From Gemmatimonadota bacterium (lineage in GTDB: Bacteria > Gemmatimonadota > Gemmatimonadetes > Gemmatimonadales > Gemmatimonadaceae), in assembly GCA_016871915.1 (NCBI GenBank), contig VHBP01000002.1:30005-94004 (forward strand): DNA of 64,000 bases, written 5' to 3'. The notes beneath the pieces are model-generated. The model was given only the letters and a program-made list of their open reading frames with translations. It made no database searches and was not told the DNA's origin. The position numbers and the translations under genes are program-made. This document shows positions 42,222 to 52,070 of this stretch, piece after piece; the stretch's first letter is position 1, and each line of letters opens with the position of its first letter.

Positions 42222-43433
42222 ATGAACCACGCCTTCCTCGTCGATGGTATCCGCACCCCGATCGGGAACCTCGGGGGCTCGCTCCGTGCCGTGCGCGCCG
42301 ATGACCTCGCCGCCCATGCGATCCAGGCGCTCCTCGGGAGGCATCCCTCGGTCGATCCTGCCGCGATCGCCGATGTGATCCTCGGCTGCGCCAATCAGGC
42401 GGGGGAGGACAATCGCAACGTGGCTCGGATGGCGCTCCTCCTCGCGGGGCTCCCGGTGTCGGTGCCCGGCGAGACGGTGAATCGCCTCTGTGCTTCGGGG
42501 CTCAGCGCGGTGGCGAACGCGGCGCGGGCGATCAAGAGCAAGGAAGGGGATCTCTACCTCGCGGGCGGTGTGGAGAGCATGACGCGTGCGCCATACGTGC
42601 TCTCGAAGAGCGAGTCTCCATTCGGGCGCGATATGCAGCTCTTTGACACGAGCCTCGGCTGGCGATTCGTGAACCCGGCGATGAAGTCGGCGCATGGCAC
42701 CGACTCCATGGGAGAGACGGCCGAGCACGTCGCGACCCGGTATGGCGTGACCCGCGCCGAACAAGATGCCTTCGCCCTCCGCTCGCAGCAGAAGGCCGCG
42801 CACGCGCGGGCGAATGGGCGACTCGCCGAGGAGATCGCGCCGGTCGAGATCCCGCAGAAGAAGGGGGCGACGGTACGGGTGGAGCAGGACGAGTTCCTCC
42901 GGCCGGACACCACGATGGAGACATTGGCCAAGCTCAAGCCGGCGTTCCGCCACGATGGTCAGGGGTCGGTGACGGCGGGAAATAGCTCGGGGCTGAACGA
43001 TGGGGCTGCTGCCTTGCTCCTTGCCTCTGAGCGCGGGCTGCGTGTGCATGGCCTGACGCCGATCGCACAGGTCGTGACCGCGACAGCAGCGGGGGTCGAG
43101 CCGAAGGTGATGGGGATCGGACCGGTGCCGGCGACGCGGCGCGCGCTCGAGCTCGCCGGGCTCACCTTGGACCAGATGGATGTGATCGAAGTGAACGAGG
43201 CCTTCGCCGCACAGGGGCTCGCCTCACTCCGTGAGCTCGGGCTCGGCGATGACGATCCGCGCGTGAATCCCAATGGCGGGGCGATCGCGCTGGGCCATCC
43301 GCTGGGGATGAGCGGAGCACGTCTCGCGCTCACCGCGGCGCGTGAGCTACAGCATCGCGGGGGGCGCTACGCCCTCTGCACGATGTGCATCGGGGTCGGA
43401 CAGGGCTATGCCCTCATCCTGGAGCGGGTGTGA
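42222..43433 (+). CDS. paaJ: 3-oxoadipyl-CoA/3-oxo-5,6-dehydrosuberyl-CoA thiolase
   Basis: 403 aa. Thiolase triad segments: NRLCASGLSAVANAAR (acyl-accepting Cys), GGAIALGHPLG (His) and CTMCIGVGQG (Cys). GCANQAGEDNRNVARMA is typical of the PcaF/PaaJ branch. It performs both thiolytic steps that yield acetyl-CoA and succinyl-CoA. ATG 42222 is 31 bp after paaI; the paaY start overlaps its stop. Confidence 0.93.
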   Translation: MNHAFLVDGIRTPIGNLGGSLRAVRADDLAAHAIQALLGRHPSVDPAAIADVILGCANQAGEDNRNVARMALLLAGLPVSVPGETVNRLCASGLSAVANAARAIKSKEGDLYLAGGVESMTRAPYVLSKSESPFGRDMQLFDTSLGWRFVNPAMKSAHGTDSMGETAEHVATRYGVTRAEQDAFALRSQQKAAHARANGRLAEEIAPVEIPQKKGATVRVEQDEFLRPDTTMETLAKLKPAFRHDGQGSVTAGNSSGLNDGAAALLLASERGLRVHGLTPIAQVVTATAAGVEPKVMGIGPVPATRRALELAGLTLDQMDVIEVNEAFAAQGLASLRELGLGDDDPRVNPNGGAIALGHPLGMSGARLALTAARELQHRGGRYALCTMCIGVGQGYALILERV

Positions 43434-44029
43434 GCTGTTACGCCTTCGATGACTTCATCCCCGTCGTACACGAGAGCGCCTTCGTGCACCCGCACGCGGC
43501 GGTCACCGGGAATGTGATCATCGGGAAGGATGTCTATATCGGTCCCGGAGCGGCGATCCGCGGCGACTGGGGCGGGATCATCATCGGCGATGGCTGCAAC
43601 GTGCAGGAGAATTGTACGGTGCACATGTTCCCCGGCGTGACGGTGGTGCTCGAGCCGGGGGCGCATATCGGGCATGGCGCCGTGGTGCATGGGGCGCATA
43701 TCGGGGCCAACGTGTTGATCGGGATGAACGCCGTGGTGATGGACCGCGCGACCATCGGGGCGGGGAGCATCGTCGGCGCGCTATGCTTCGTGCCCGCCGA
43801 GATGCAGGTGCCCGAGCGGAGCGTGGTCGTCGGGAACCCGGCGAAGATCGTGAAGGAGGTGAGCGACGAGATGCTCGCCTGGAAGAGCGAGGGGACCGCC
43901 CTCTATCAGCGTCTCCCCGCCGCGATGCGCGGGGGGTGGCGCGAGGTCGAGCCGTTGCGCGAGGTGCCGACCGATCGGCCCGCGCAGGCCGCCATCCTCA
44001 AAACGTGGAAGGAGACACAGCAGCGATGA
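43430..44029 (+). CDS. paaY: PaaY, gamma-carbonic-anhydrase-fold thioesterase
   Basis: 199 aa from GTG 43430, overlapping the paaJ stop by four bases. Left-handed beta-helix with hexapeptide repeats and the three zinc-binding His intact (CTVHMFPG, IGHGAVVHGA). The C-terminal extension (EVSDEMLAWKSEGTALYQRL) is typical of PaaY, a thioesterase acting on the toxic ring-opened shunt products. It contrasts with the degraded relative at 8655-8936. Confidence 0.92.
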   Translation: MSCYAFDDFIPVVHESAFVHPHAAVTGNVIIGKDVYIGPGAAIRGDWGGIIIGDGCNVQENCTVHMFPGVTVVLEPGAHIGHGAVVHGAHIGANVLIGMNAVVMDRATIGAGSIVGALCFVPAEMQVPERSVVVGNPAKIVKEVSDEMLAWKSEGTALYQRLPAAMRGGWREVEPLREVPTDRPAQAAILKTWKETQQR

Positions 44030-46080
44030 TCAGCCGTCTGCAGAACTACGCGCTTGGCGAGTGGGTCGCCGGGACTGGGAGTGCGACCACCCTGTATCAC
44101 GCGGTCACCGGTGAGGCGATCGCCGAGGCCTCGAGTGGTGGGCTCGACTTCGGGGAGATGGTGCGGTATGCCCGCCGCGTGGGTGGGCCCGCGCTCCGGC
44201 GGATGACCTTCCACGAGCGTGCGCGGATGCTCAAGGCGCTCGCGCAGCACCTCATGGCGAAGAAGGAGCTCTTCTATGAGCTCTCCTCGGCGACGGGGGC
44301 GACGCGCGCCGATAGCTGGGTCGACATCGAGGGTGGGATCGGGACCTTCTTCGCCTATGCGAGCCGTGGGCGGCGTGAGTTCCCGGACGAGACGTACTTC
44401 GTCGAAGGGCCGCAGGAGCTCTTGGGGAAGGGCGGTACCTTCGCTGGGCGACATATCTGCGTCCCATTGGAAGGGGTCGCGATCCACATCAATGCCTTCA
44501 ACTTCCCCTGCTGGGGGATGCTCGAGAAGTTGGCGCCCGCTCTGCTCGCGGGGGTGCCCTGCATCGTGAAGCCGGCGACGGCGACGAGCTATCTCACGGA
44601 GCTGATGTTCCGCGAGATGATCGCGTCGAAGATCCTTCCGGCGGGGGCGGTGCAGCTCATCTGCGGGAGCGCGGGTGATCTCCTCTCGCATGTGGAGGAA
44701 CAGGATGCGGTCGCCTTCACCGGGAGTGCGGCCACCGGGCAGATGCTCAAGGAGAGTCCAGCGTTAGTGCAGCACTCGGTCCGCTTCAACATGGAGGCTG
44801 ACTCCCTCAACTGCTGCATCTTGGGGCCCGATGCGGCGCCCGGCACCGAGGAGTTCGATCTCTTCGTGAAGGAGGTCGTGCGCGAGATGACGACCAAGGC
44901 GGGGCAGAAGTGCACCGCGATCCGTCGCACGATCGTGCCGAAGGGGATGGAGGAGGCGGTCGTCACCGCGCTCGCCAAGCGGCTCGCGAGCACGACGATC
45001 GGTGACCCACGCGTCGAGGGCGTGCGCATGGGCCCCCTCGCGAGTCGCGGTCAGGTGCGCGATGTGGGCGCGGCGGCGGATCGGATCCGCACCGCTGGCG
45101 AGCTCGTCTTCGGTGGCGGCGACTTCGAGGTACGCGGGGCCGATCGTGAGGCGGGATGCTTCTTCGCCCCGCAGCTCATGGTCTGCGATGCGCCGTTCTC
45201 GCGCGCCGAGCCGCATGACATCGAGGCGTTCGGCCCGGTGAACACGGTGATGCCGTACGAGACCCTCGAGGAGGCGGCCGCCCTCGCCAAGCGTGGCAAG
45301 GGGTCCCTCGTCGGGTCGTTGGTCACCGCGAGCCCGACGGTCGCGCGCGAGGTCGTGCTCGGGGTCGCGCCGTATCATGGGCGGCTCCTCGTGCTCGATC
45401 GCACTAGTGCGAAGGAGAGCACGGGGCATGGCTCCCCACTCCCGAACCTCGTGCATGGCGGGCCGGGTCGCGCTGGCGGTGGTGAGGAGATGGGCGGGAG
45501 CCGCGGCGTGTTGCATTACATGCAGCGGACCGCGGTGCAGGGGAGCCCGACGATGCTCACTGCGATCACCCATGAGTGGAGCGCGGGGGCGGCGCAGCGC
45601 ACCGAGGGGTCACACCCCTTCACGCGAACCTTCGAGCAGCTCGAAATCGGAGATACCCTCGTCACCAAGACGCGCACCATCACGCTCGAGGACATCGAGG
45701 CCTTCGCGCGCTTGAGCGGGGACACCTTCTATGCCCATATGGATGACGAGGCGGCGAAGGCCCATGGCGTCTTCGAGGGGCGGGTCGCGCACGGCTACTT
45801 CATCGTCTCAGCGGCCGCGGGGCTCTTCGTGGAGCCGTCGCTCGGCCCGGTGATGGCGAACTACGGCCTCGAGCGGCTCCGCTTCACCAAGCCGGTCTAT
45901 CCGGGGGATACGATCCAGGTGCGGCTCACCGTCAAGCAGAAGACGGTGAAGGAGACACCGGTGGACGGGGTGCCGCAGGGGGTGGTCGAGTGGGATGTGG
46001 ACGTGCGCAACCAGCGCGACGAGTCCGTGGCCCTCTACTCGATCCTCACCCTCGTCCGACGAGATACCCCGCCGCGCTGA
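44026..46080 (+). CDS. paaZ: Bifunctional oxepin-CoA hydrolase / semialdehyde dehydrogenase
   Basis: 684 aa, full length. N-terminal aldehyde dehydrogenase (about 1-520) with FNFPCWG, the catalytic Glu in NMEADSLNC and Cys in [10 protein letters not shown]-terminal MaoC-like hydratase (about 535-684) with [10 protein letters not shown] and [11 protein letters not shown] supplying Asp and His. It opens the oxepin ring and oxidises the aldehyde. The ATG overlaps the paaY stop (ATGA). The last 35 bp overlap a convergent membrane-protein gene. Confidence 0.96.
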   Translation: MISRLQNYALGEWVAGTGSATTLYHAVTGEAIAEASSGGLDFGEMVRYARRVGGPALRRMTFHERARMLKALAQHLMAKKELFYELSSATGATRADSWVDIEGGIGTFFAYASRGRREFPDETYFVEGPQELLGKGGTFAGRHICVPLEGVAIHINAFNFPCWGMLEKLAPALLAGVPCIVKPATATSYLTELMFREMIASKILPAGAVQLICGSAGDLLSHVEEQDAVAFTGSAATGQMLKESPALVQHSVRFNMEADSLNCCILGPDAAPGTEEFDLFVKEVVREMTTKAGQKCTAIRRTIVPKGMEEAVVTALAKRLASTTIGDPRVEGVRMGPLASRGQVRDVGAAADRIRTAGELVFGGGDFEVRGADREAGCFFAPQLMVCDAPFSRAEPHDIEAFGPVNTVMPYETLEEAAALAKRGKGSLVGSLVTASPTVAREVVLGVAPYHGRLLVLDRTSAKESTGHGSPLPNLVHGGPGRAGGGEEMGGSRGVLHYMQRTAVQGSPTMLTAITHEWSAGAAQRTEGSHPFTRTFEQLEIGDTLVTKTRTITLEDIEAFARLSGDTFYAHMDDEAAKAHGVFEGRVAHGYFIVSAAAGLFVEPSLGPVMANYGLERLRFTKPVYPGDTIQVRLTVKQKTVKETPVDGVPQGVVEWDVDVRNQRDESVALYSILTLVRRDTPPR

Positions 46081-46447
46081 CGCTCGCCGTCAGCACCGTC
46101 CCCCAGACGAGGTCGACCATCACCGCGGGGACGGGGAATCCCTTGAGCAGGGCGAGGCTCGTGAGATCGAAGGCGGCGTAGGCGGCGAGGCCGAAGACCG
46201 CACCCAGCGCCAGCGCGCGTCCCAGCGACTGCTTCTCGAGGGCGGGGAGGACACAGAGGATGACGATCGCCGCGAGATAGATCAGATAGAAGGCGAGCGC
46301 CGCCGGCCATTGGACATCCTCGCGCATCAGGTGCCCGAGGTGCTTCTGGTAGAACCCCTTCGCGACGACGCCGAGCCAGAGCAGATCCAAGGCGAAGAAG
46401 GCGGTGAAGCAGGCGGCGTAGACCTTGAGGGCGAGGGCGATGGGCAT
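46046..46447 (-). CDS. DUF2177-family small membrane protein
   Basis: 133 aa with four hydrophobic helices (about 5-26, 46-66, 73-95 and 108-130). LDLLWLGVVAKGFYQKHLGHLM and FDLTSLALLKGFPV are typical of DUF2177 inner-membrane proteins, whose role is unknown. The 3' end overlaps the end of paaZ by 35 bp. It is divergent from the four-His membrane protein gene. Confidence 0.75.
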   Translation of the reverse strand: MPIALALKVYAACFTAFFALDLLWLGVVAKGFYQKHLGHLMREDVQWPAALAFYLIYLAAIVILCVLPALEKQSLGRALALGAVFGLAAYAAFDLTSLALLKGFPVPAVMVDLVWGTVLTASVSAAGYLVGRG

Positions 46448-46552
46448 CGAATGCTCGGTGCAGGAGGACGTTGGAAGAGGGTGACCCCCTCCCCACCAAG
46501 GCGAACGGCCCCATACCTTCAGGGAGTTCCGTCCCTCTGCCCAGGTGGATGC

Positions 46553-47143
46553 ATGCCCTCCGTTTCCATCGCCCTCCTCCTCGCGCAACTGGCTGTCGCG
46601 ACGCCACTCCCGACGCCACTCTCGACCCCGGCCCCGGACACCGCGGCGGTCGTGCCGCCGCGCGCGGGCGCGCCCTTACCCCTCGAGCGCTTCGGCAGCC
46701 CGGCCGACTCGGTCTTCGAATATTCCCCGGCCTACTACACCCGGCTCGACATCCATCGATACGGGAGCTACGCCATGCTCCCGCTCTTCGCCTTCCAGTA
46801 TCTGGCCGGCCAGCAGCTCTTTGAGAAGAGCTCCGCGGCTCCAGCGTGGGCACGTGAGGGCCACGGGGTGGCGGCCACCGCGGTCGCGGGGCTCTTCACC
46901 GTGAACACCATCACAGGGGTCTGGAACCTCTGGGAAGGCCGCCGTGATCCGCAGGACCGCCGGCGGAAGCTCGTCCATGCCGTACTCATGCTCGCGGCGG
47001 ACGCGGGGTTCGCTGCCACGGGTCTCCTCGCCGATGAGGCGGAGGAGTCCGCCTCCAAGCGCAGCGCTCATCGCACCGTAGCGCTCGTCTCGGTCGGGGC
47101 CGCCACCGTGGGATATCTTTCCATGCTCGATCTCTTTCGCTGA
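46553..47143 (+). CDS. Four-helix membrane protein with a His at the start of each helix
   Basis: 196 aa, family not recognised. A signal-like N-terminus and a Pro-rich spacer are followed by four predicted membrane helices (about 70-90, 104-127, 141-160 and 173-192). Single His residues sit at the start of each: His68, His104, His142 and His173. With alternating helix direction this gives one His pair at each membrane face, the arrangement of a two-haem b cytochrome. AGGTGG lies before ATG 46553. A Rieske protein gene begins 7 bp after the stop, which supports a redox role. Haem binding is inference. Confidence 0.55.
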   Translation: MPSVSIALLLAQLAVATPLPTPLSTPAPDTAAVVPPRAGAPLPLERFGSPADSVFEYSPAYYTRLDIHRYGSYAMLPLFAFQYLAGQQLFEKSSAAPAWAREGHGVAATAVAGLFTVNTITGVWNLWEGRRDPQDRRRKLVHAVLMLAADAGFAATGLLADEAEESASKRSAHRTVALVSVGAATVGYLSMLDLFR

Positions 47144-47150
47144 GGGTCCT

Positions 47151-47645
47151 ATGTCGGATTGCATCCAGAACTGTCCGCTCCACACCACCGCCGTCGATCA
47201 TGAGCGGCGGCGCTTCCTCTCCGCGGCGCTCGCCGCCTCCGTCCTCGGGGTCCTCGCCGCCTGCGGCGATGGCGACGTCGGCGGGGTGTCGGGCCCTGGC
47301 GATAATCCCCCCCCGGGTGGTGGAGGAGGGACCCCGACGGGGCTCGTCGTATCCCTCGCCAACTTCTCCGCTCTCGGGACCAATGGCGGGATTGCGCGCG
47401 TCGACGGTGGGGTCGGGACCCCGACGGCGGTCGTCCGAGTGAGTGCGACGAGCTATCGCGCCTTCAGCATGGTCTGTCCGCACCAGGGGACGACGGTGAA
47501 CATCGTCTCCGGTGGGTTCAGCTGTCCGAACCATGGCGCGGCCTTCAGCTCGACCGGTGCGGTCACGAACGGACCGGCCACCAGTGGCCTCACCGAGCGC
47601 ACCGTCACCTTCAACGCGACCGCAGGCACCCTCACCATCGCCTGA
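47151..47645 (+). CDS. Exported Rieske [2Fe-2S] protein
   Basis: 164 aa. An N-terminal twin-arginine signal with lipobox (ERRRFLSAALAASVLGVLAAC) is followed by a Gly/Pro-rich linker and a Rieske fold. The cluster ligands are in VCPHQGT and SCPNHGAAF (Cys-x-His and Cys-x-x-His). It would be folded in the cytoplasm, exported by Tat and probably lipid-anchored. GAGGG precedes the ATG. It is probably cotranscribed with the four-His membrane protein and may exchange electrons with it. Confidence 0.9.
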   Translation: MSDCIQNCPLHTTAVDHERRRFLSAALAASVLGVLAACGDGDVGGVSGPGDNPPPGGGGGTPTGLVVSLANFSALGTNGGIARVDGGVGTPTAVVRVSATSYRAFSMVCPHQGTTVNIVSGGFSCPNHGAAFSSTGAVTNGPATSGLTERTVTFNATAGTLTIA

Positions 47646-47668
47646 GGTTGGCGCGCAGCGCGCGTTCG

Positions 47669-47690
47669 GTGCCCTGGGCGATCAGGGCAC
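47669..47690. terminator. Hairpin between convergent genes
   Basis: GTGCCCTG (47669-47676) pairs with CAGGGCAC (47683-47690) around a 6-nt loop, extended by GCGCG-rich flanks. It overlaps the stop codon of the nuclease gene. Confidence 0.6.
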
Positions 47691-49526
47691 GCGCGCTTCG
47701 AGCTCCGTCTCGATCGCATCCGGAAGGAGCCGTAGGAGATCGAGGCCGGTGAGCGCTTCCACCTGATCGATCGTCACGCGGTAGGTCTGCCAGGTCACGG
47801 TGCGGATCCCCGCGTCGTTCGGCATGATCACCGCGACCACCTGCACATCGGCGGCATTCGTGACGCTCGAGAGTCCGGCATCCCGGGGCAGGAGCAGCGC
47901 CACCTTCCAGACCTGCGCGGGGATCGTGATCCGGCCCTCGCCCTTCACCGTCCCCTTGGAGCCGGTGGCCCCCGCGATCACATAGACCTCCTTGCCGCTC
48001 AGGATCGCCTGATCGGTGAGATAGGTCTCGAGCGTGGCCCAGGGGCCCTGATTGTTGTCCGCCGCCTGTGGGATGATGTTCGAGAAGTGGAAGGTCCGCG
48101 CGTTGTCGAGCGCGCCCGCCGTGCGGTCGAACGAGCGGACCAGGTGCCCACGATCGATCGAGTAGCCCGCGGCCGTCCCCGCGCCGGTGTAGTCGGCCGT
48201 GGTGATCTTGTTGGCGGCTGGCAGTTCGGGATCGTAGGTGTAGCAGTCGCAGCGATCCTCCGAGCCGAGGTGCGTGAGGTCGAGCGCGTAGCTCACCCAA
48301 TTGGGGATGCCGCGCGTCACATCGAACGAGGTGGTGTACTCCGCGCGGCGGATGATCACCTCGTCGCTCGCGTTCCCATCGGTCGGATCGCCGAACTCGG
48401 TATTCCCCGCGTAGGCCGCGGTGGTCGAGGCGCTCGCGACCCGGGTGCGGAGGGGATAGGTGCTCGTCGTGCCGTCGGACGCGGTCGCGCGGATCACTGC
48501 CGTCCCCGCCCCCAGCGCGCGCACCACGCCACGCGCATCGACACTGGCAAGCGTCGGCGTCTCTGAGCTCCAGGTGAAGGTCGTGCTCACCGTCTCCCCG
48601 GTGCCGCCGGAGCGAAGGGTCGCGAAGAGCTGGTCTTCGAACCCGACCGGCAGTGCGGGATCAGCGTTCGTGCGACCCGAGAAGCTCACGATGTTCGACG
48701 TCGGTGGGGTGACGCCGAAGCAGTAGCCGAAGTTGGTGGGCCGGAGACTCCAGGTCCCGGCGGGATCGCGATGGAGACTCTGCCCGATGGCCGGTGCCGG
48801 TTCTTGTCCGACGGGGATCGCCGTCGGGGTGACGCCCACCGCCACGCCAGCCGTCGCGATGAAGGTCCCTTCGTAGGTCAGGAACTCGACGACGCTGTCC
48901 TTCGGGGTCACCAGGGCGATCCCGTCAGGGGCCCCATTCTGGAGATTGAGCGCCCAGGTCCACGCCGTCCCGCGATTGGTGCACTGATTGGCAAGGATGC
49001 CGGAGAGCTCGAGGGTGTCGTAGGGCACTCCGCCATTGCCGTTGTAGAGCACGAGCGTCCATCCGGCGAGGTCGGTCCCGGCGGGGCCTTCGACCTCGAT
49101 CGCCTCGTTGACGTCCGTGCCCACGTTGTCATAGTGGATCTCCGTCACCCGCACCGCCGGGAGGGGCGGGGGCGGCGTGACGACGACCACGCTCACCGTA
49201 TCAGCCGGCCCTGCGGCGATGCTCGCGATGATCGAGCTACCACCGGCGGTCACCCCCTTCACGCTCCCCGTCGCCCCGATGGTAGCGACGGCGGTGTTGG
49301 TCGATCGCCAGCTCACCGTCGCGCCGGACGCGGGCGCACCCTTCTCATCCCGCACCACGGCGGTGAAGAGGGTGCTGTCCCCGATGTCGATGGTATCGAT
49401 CACCGGGGTGATGGTCACCGTGAGCTTCGGGGCCGGGGCGGTGCCCCCCTCACCGCCACCGCCGCCACAGGCGGTGAGCAGGAGCGTGACGATCAGGAGG
49501 CGAGTGAAACGGGAGGTGGAGGGCAC
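47682..49526 (-). CDS. Lipoprotein DNA/RNA non-specific endonuclease with BIG2 and LTD-like domains
   Basis: About 614 aa from GTG 49526. Lipoprotein signal (RFTRLLIVTLLLTAC) and a Gly-rich linker. A BIG2 domain (about 30-110) is followed by a lamin-tail-like domain (VRVTEIHYDNVG...EAIEVEGPAG...LAGWTLVLYN), a second BIG2 and a C-terminal NUC1-type nuclease. The nuclease has YSIDRGHLVRS (DRGH catalytic His) and a metal-ligand Asn in SNIIPQAADNNQGPW. It is an exported, surface-anchored nuclease probably used to digest extracellular nucleic acid. The start is uncertain: GTG 49559 and ATG 49625 are in frame, and no SD is seen. Confidence 0.85.
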   Translation of the reverse strand: MPSTSRFTRLLIVTLLLTACGGGGGEGGTAPAPKLTVTITPVIDTIDIGDSTLFTAVVRDEKGAPASGATVSWRSTNTAVATIGATGSVKGVTAGGSSIIASIAAGPADTVSVVVVTPPPPLPAVRVTEIHYDNVGTDVNEAIEVEGPAGTDLAGWTLVLYNGNGGVPYDTLELSGILANQCTNRGTAWTWALNLQNGAPDGIALVTPKDSVVEFLTYEGTFIATAGVAVGVTPTAIPVGQEPAPAIGQSLHRDPAGTWSLRPTNFGYCFGVTPPTSNIVSFSGRTNADPALPVGFEDQLFATLRSGGTGETVSTTFTWSSETPTLASVDARGVVRALGAGTAVIRATASDGTTSTYPLRTRVASASTTAAYAGNTEFGDPTDGNASDEVIIRRAEYTTSFDVTRGIPNWVSYALDLTHLGSEDRCDCYTYDPELPAANKITTADYTGAGTAAGYSIDRGHLVRSFDRTAGALDNARTFHFSNIIPQAADNNQGPWATLETYLTDQAILSGKEVYVIAGATGSKGTVKGEGRITIPAQVWKVALLLPRDAGLSSVTNAADVQVVAVIMPNDAGIRTVTWQTYRVTIDQVEALTGLDLLRLLPDAIETELEARVP

Positions 49527-49631
49527 GGTAGGCAGGACGAGGTGGGAAGTCGAGACCACGGAGGGTAACCCGATCCGATCGTGACGCCAACGGTACTCGA
49601 CGCCCTCCGAGGGAGACGTTACCATCTCGGT

Positions 49632-52070
49632 ATGCCGTGTCCTCGGCACCTCACCACTCACGTCCGAGCCTTCGCGATGTCCCGTCTCCGCTCGCTGCTC
49701 CTCCTCTCGCTCCTGCTCCTCCCGACGCTCGGACTCGCGGCCCAAGAGGCCCCGTTCATCGGGGTCCGCGTCGACGCCGATCGCAACAAGCTCCTGCTCG
49801 AGGTGCCCGTTGAGCGCATCGGCCGCGACTTCATGCATCAGGTGGTGCTCGCCACTGGCGCAGGGGCGCCGGCGCTCGGACTCGATCGCGGACAGCTCGG
49901 TGATGGGACGATCGTCCGGCTCGAGCGACGTGGGAAGCGACTCGTCCTCGTGACCGACAACTGGGGAGTGCGTTCTCCCGAGGCCTCGGCCGCCACACAG
50001 CGTGCTGCGGCCGAGGCCTTCCCGACCGGCGTGATCGCCGCCTTCCCGATCGAAGGGGAGGCGAACGGCACCGTCACCGTCGATGCGACCTCGCTCTTCC
50101 TCTCCGATGTCTACGGGATCGCGGAGACCTTCCGTCGGTCGCAACAGGGGACCGCGCGGGTCGACGCGAATCGCAGCTGGTTCGAGCCGACGCGCACGAA
50201 GGCTTTCCCCAAGAACACCGAGATCCACGCCGTCCTCACCTTCGCGGTGGACAATCCAGGGCCGGCGCTCCGACGCAACGCCCCGGTGGCCTCCTCACCC
50301 ACCTTCGAACTCCATCACTCCCTCGTCGCCCTCCCGGAATCGAATGGGTTCCGCGGGCGCGCCGCCGATCCGCGCTCCGGTTACTTCGGCGAGAGCTACC
50401 TCGATCTCTCGCAGGGGTTCGACGGGACCTATCGCGCGGGGCTGATCAATCGGTGGCGGCTCATCCCGAAGGATCCGGTGGCCTATGCGCGCGGGCAGCT
50501 GACCGAACCGGTCACCCCGATCGTCTACTACCTCGATCCGGGGATCCCCGAGCCCTATCGCACCGCCTTCCGTATCGGTGGAGGGTGGTGGAGCACCGTC
50601 TTCGAGGGGGCTGGGTTCAAGAACGCCTTCCAGGTGCGCGATCTCCCGGAGGGCGCCGACCCGATGGATGCGCGCTACAACCTCATCTATTGGATCCATC
50701 GGAGCGGGCCGGGGCCTTCGGTCGGTCCATCGATCAATGACCCCCGCACCGGCGAGATCGTGCGCACCGTGGTGCGCATGGATGCGTGGCGCTCGCTGAT
50801 CGACTACAACATCTATGCGGGCCTGATGCCGGCGCTCGCAGGGGCGCGCGCGAATGTCTCGGTCGAGGCGTTCGCGATGGCGCGGCGTCGACAGCACGCG
50901 GCCCATGAGATCGGACACACACTCGGGCTCTCGCATAACTACATCGCGCATGCGCAGGGGCGATCGAGCGTGATGGATTACCCCTTCCCGCTGATCACCG
51001 TGGATGGGAAGGGCCAGCTCGACTTCAGCAAGGCCTATGCGCCGTTCGCCGGCGCGTGGGATTCCCTCGCGATCCGCTACGGGTACACCTGGTATCCGAC
51101 GAATCAGGCCGAGACGGAGGGGCTCGCGAAGATCGTGAGGGAGGGGCTGCAGCGGGATCTACGCTTCGTCGCCGATCAGCATGCGGGCGCCGAGGGGTCG
51201 ATTCCTGTCGTGACGCGTTGGGTAGAAGGGGCGACCATGTTCGAGGCGGTCGAGCGCACGAGCGCGGTGCGGAAGCTCGGCATCGAGAAGTTCGATGAGC
51301 GCGCCATCGGGGTCGGCGAGCCGATGTATCTCCTCAACATGCGCTTCACCCATCTCTACCTGCATCACCGCTACTCGCTCGAGGGACTCGTGAAGACCCT
51401 CGGTGGGATGGACTTCCGTTACGCGATGCGCGGGGATGGCCAGACGCCGACGACGGTCGTGCCGGCCGCCGATCAGCGGAAGGCGCTCGCGATGGCGCTC
51501 GATGCGTTGGAGCCGGTGAACCTCGCGGTGCCACCGCGGGTGCAGGCGCTCATTCCGCCAGTGCCGGCGGGCGGCGACCCAAGCATGGCGTGGGCCCCGT
51601 CGGCGGCGGGGACCGCCTTCGATGAGGTCACGCTGGCCGGTGGGCTCGTGACCGAGGTGATCGAAGGGCTGCTGCAGCGTGAGCGACTGGCGCGCATCGT
51701 CCTCTTCCGGTCTCGTGGCGCCACCGACCTCACGCTCGACGAAGTGTACCGTACCATCGTCGATCGCACTTGGGGCGCCGCGCCGACCGCCGAGTTCCAG
51801 TCACAGACGTTGCGCCGGATCGCCCAGCGCGTGGTACTCAACACCATGCTCGATCGCGCGGGGGACAAGCAGGCGCTCCCCGATGTCCGTGCGGTGACGG
51901 AGCGCCACCTCCGACAGCTGGCGGATCGCATCCAGCAGGCGAGTGAGGGGCTCTATCCCGACGAGGCGTTGCGCCTGCAGGCGCTGCGTGAGATCGCGCA
52001 GTACTTCGCGGGGGAGGACGATTCCACCGCGCGCACGCGCTTCCCGGTCCTCACGCTCCCCTGGCCATGA
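49632..52070 (+). CDS. Exported zinc-dependent metalloprotease (DUF5117/DUF5118 type)
   Basis: 812 aa. After a long n-region the signal segment SLLLLSLLLLPTLGLAAQ precedes a large body. The metzincin-type site is AAHEIGHTLGLSHNY (HExxHxxGxxH), followed by the family's DYPFPLI turn. ATG 49632 is chosen because a TACCAT box (49620-49625) lies 6 nt upstream; ATG 49677 gives a shorter signal peptide and cannot be excluded. Its stop overlaps the ATG of the PhoD-like gene, so the two are coupled. Confidence 0.87.
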   Translation: MPCPRHLTTHVRAFAMSRLRSLLLLSLLLLPTLGLAAQEAPFIGVRVDADRNKLLLEVPVERIGRDFMHQVVLATGAGAPALGLDRGQLGDGTIVRLERRGKRLVLVTDNWGVRSPEASAATQRAAAEAFPTGVIAAFPIEGEANGTVTVDATSLFLSDVYGIAETFRRSQQGTARVDANRSWFEPTRTKAFPKNTEIHAVLTFAVDNPGPALRRNAPVASSPTFELHHSLVALPESNGFRGRAADPRSGYFGESYLDLSQGFDGTYRAGLINRWRLIPKDPVAYARGQLTEPVTPIVYYLDPGIPEPYRTAFRIGGGWWSTVFEGAGFKNAFQVRDLPEGADPMDARYNLIYWIHRSGPGPSVGPSINDPRTGEIVRTVVRMDAWRSLIDYNIYAGLMPALAGARANVSVEAFAMARRRQHAAHEIGHTLGLSHNYIAHAQGRSSVMDYPFPLITVDGKGQLDFSKAYAPFAGAWDSLAIRYGYTWYPTNQAETEGLAKIVREGLQRDLRFVADQHAGAEGSIPVVTRWVEGATMFEAVERTSAVRKLGIEKFDERAIGVGEPMYLLNMRFTHLYLHHRYSLEGLVKTLGGMDFRYAMRGDGQTPTTVVPAADQRKALAMALDALEPVNLAVPPRVQALIPPVPAGGDPSMAWAPSAAGTAFDEVTLAGGLVTEVIEGLLQRERLARIVLFRSRGATDLTLDEVYRTIVDRTWGAAPTAEFQSQTLRRIAQRVVLNTMLDRAGDKQALPDVRAVTERHLRQLADRIQQASEGLYPDEALRLQALREIAQYFAGEDDSTARTRFPVLTLPWP

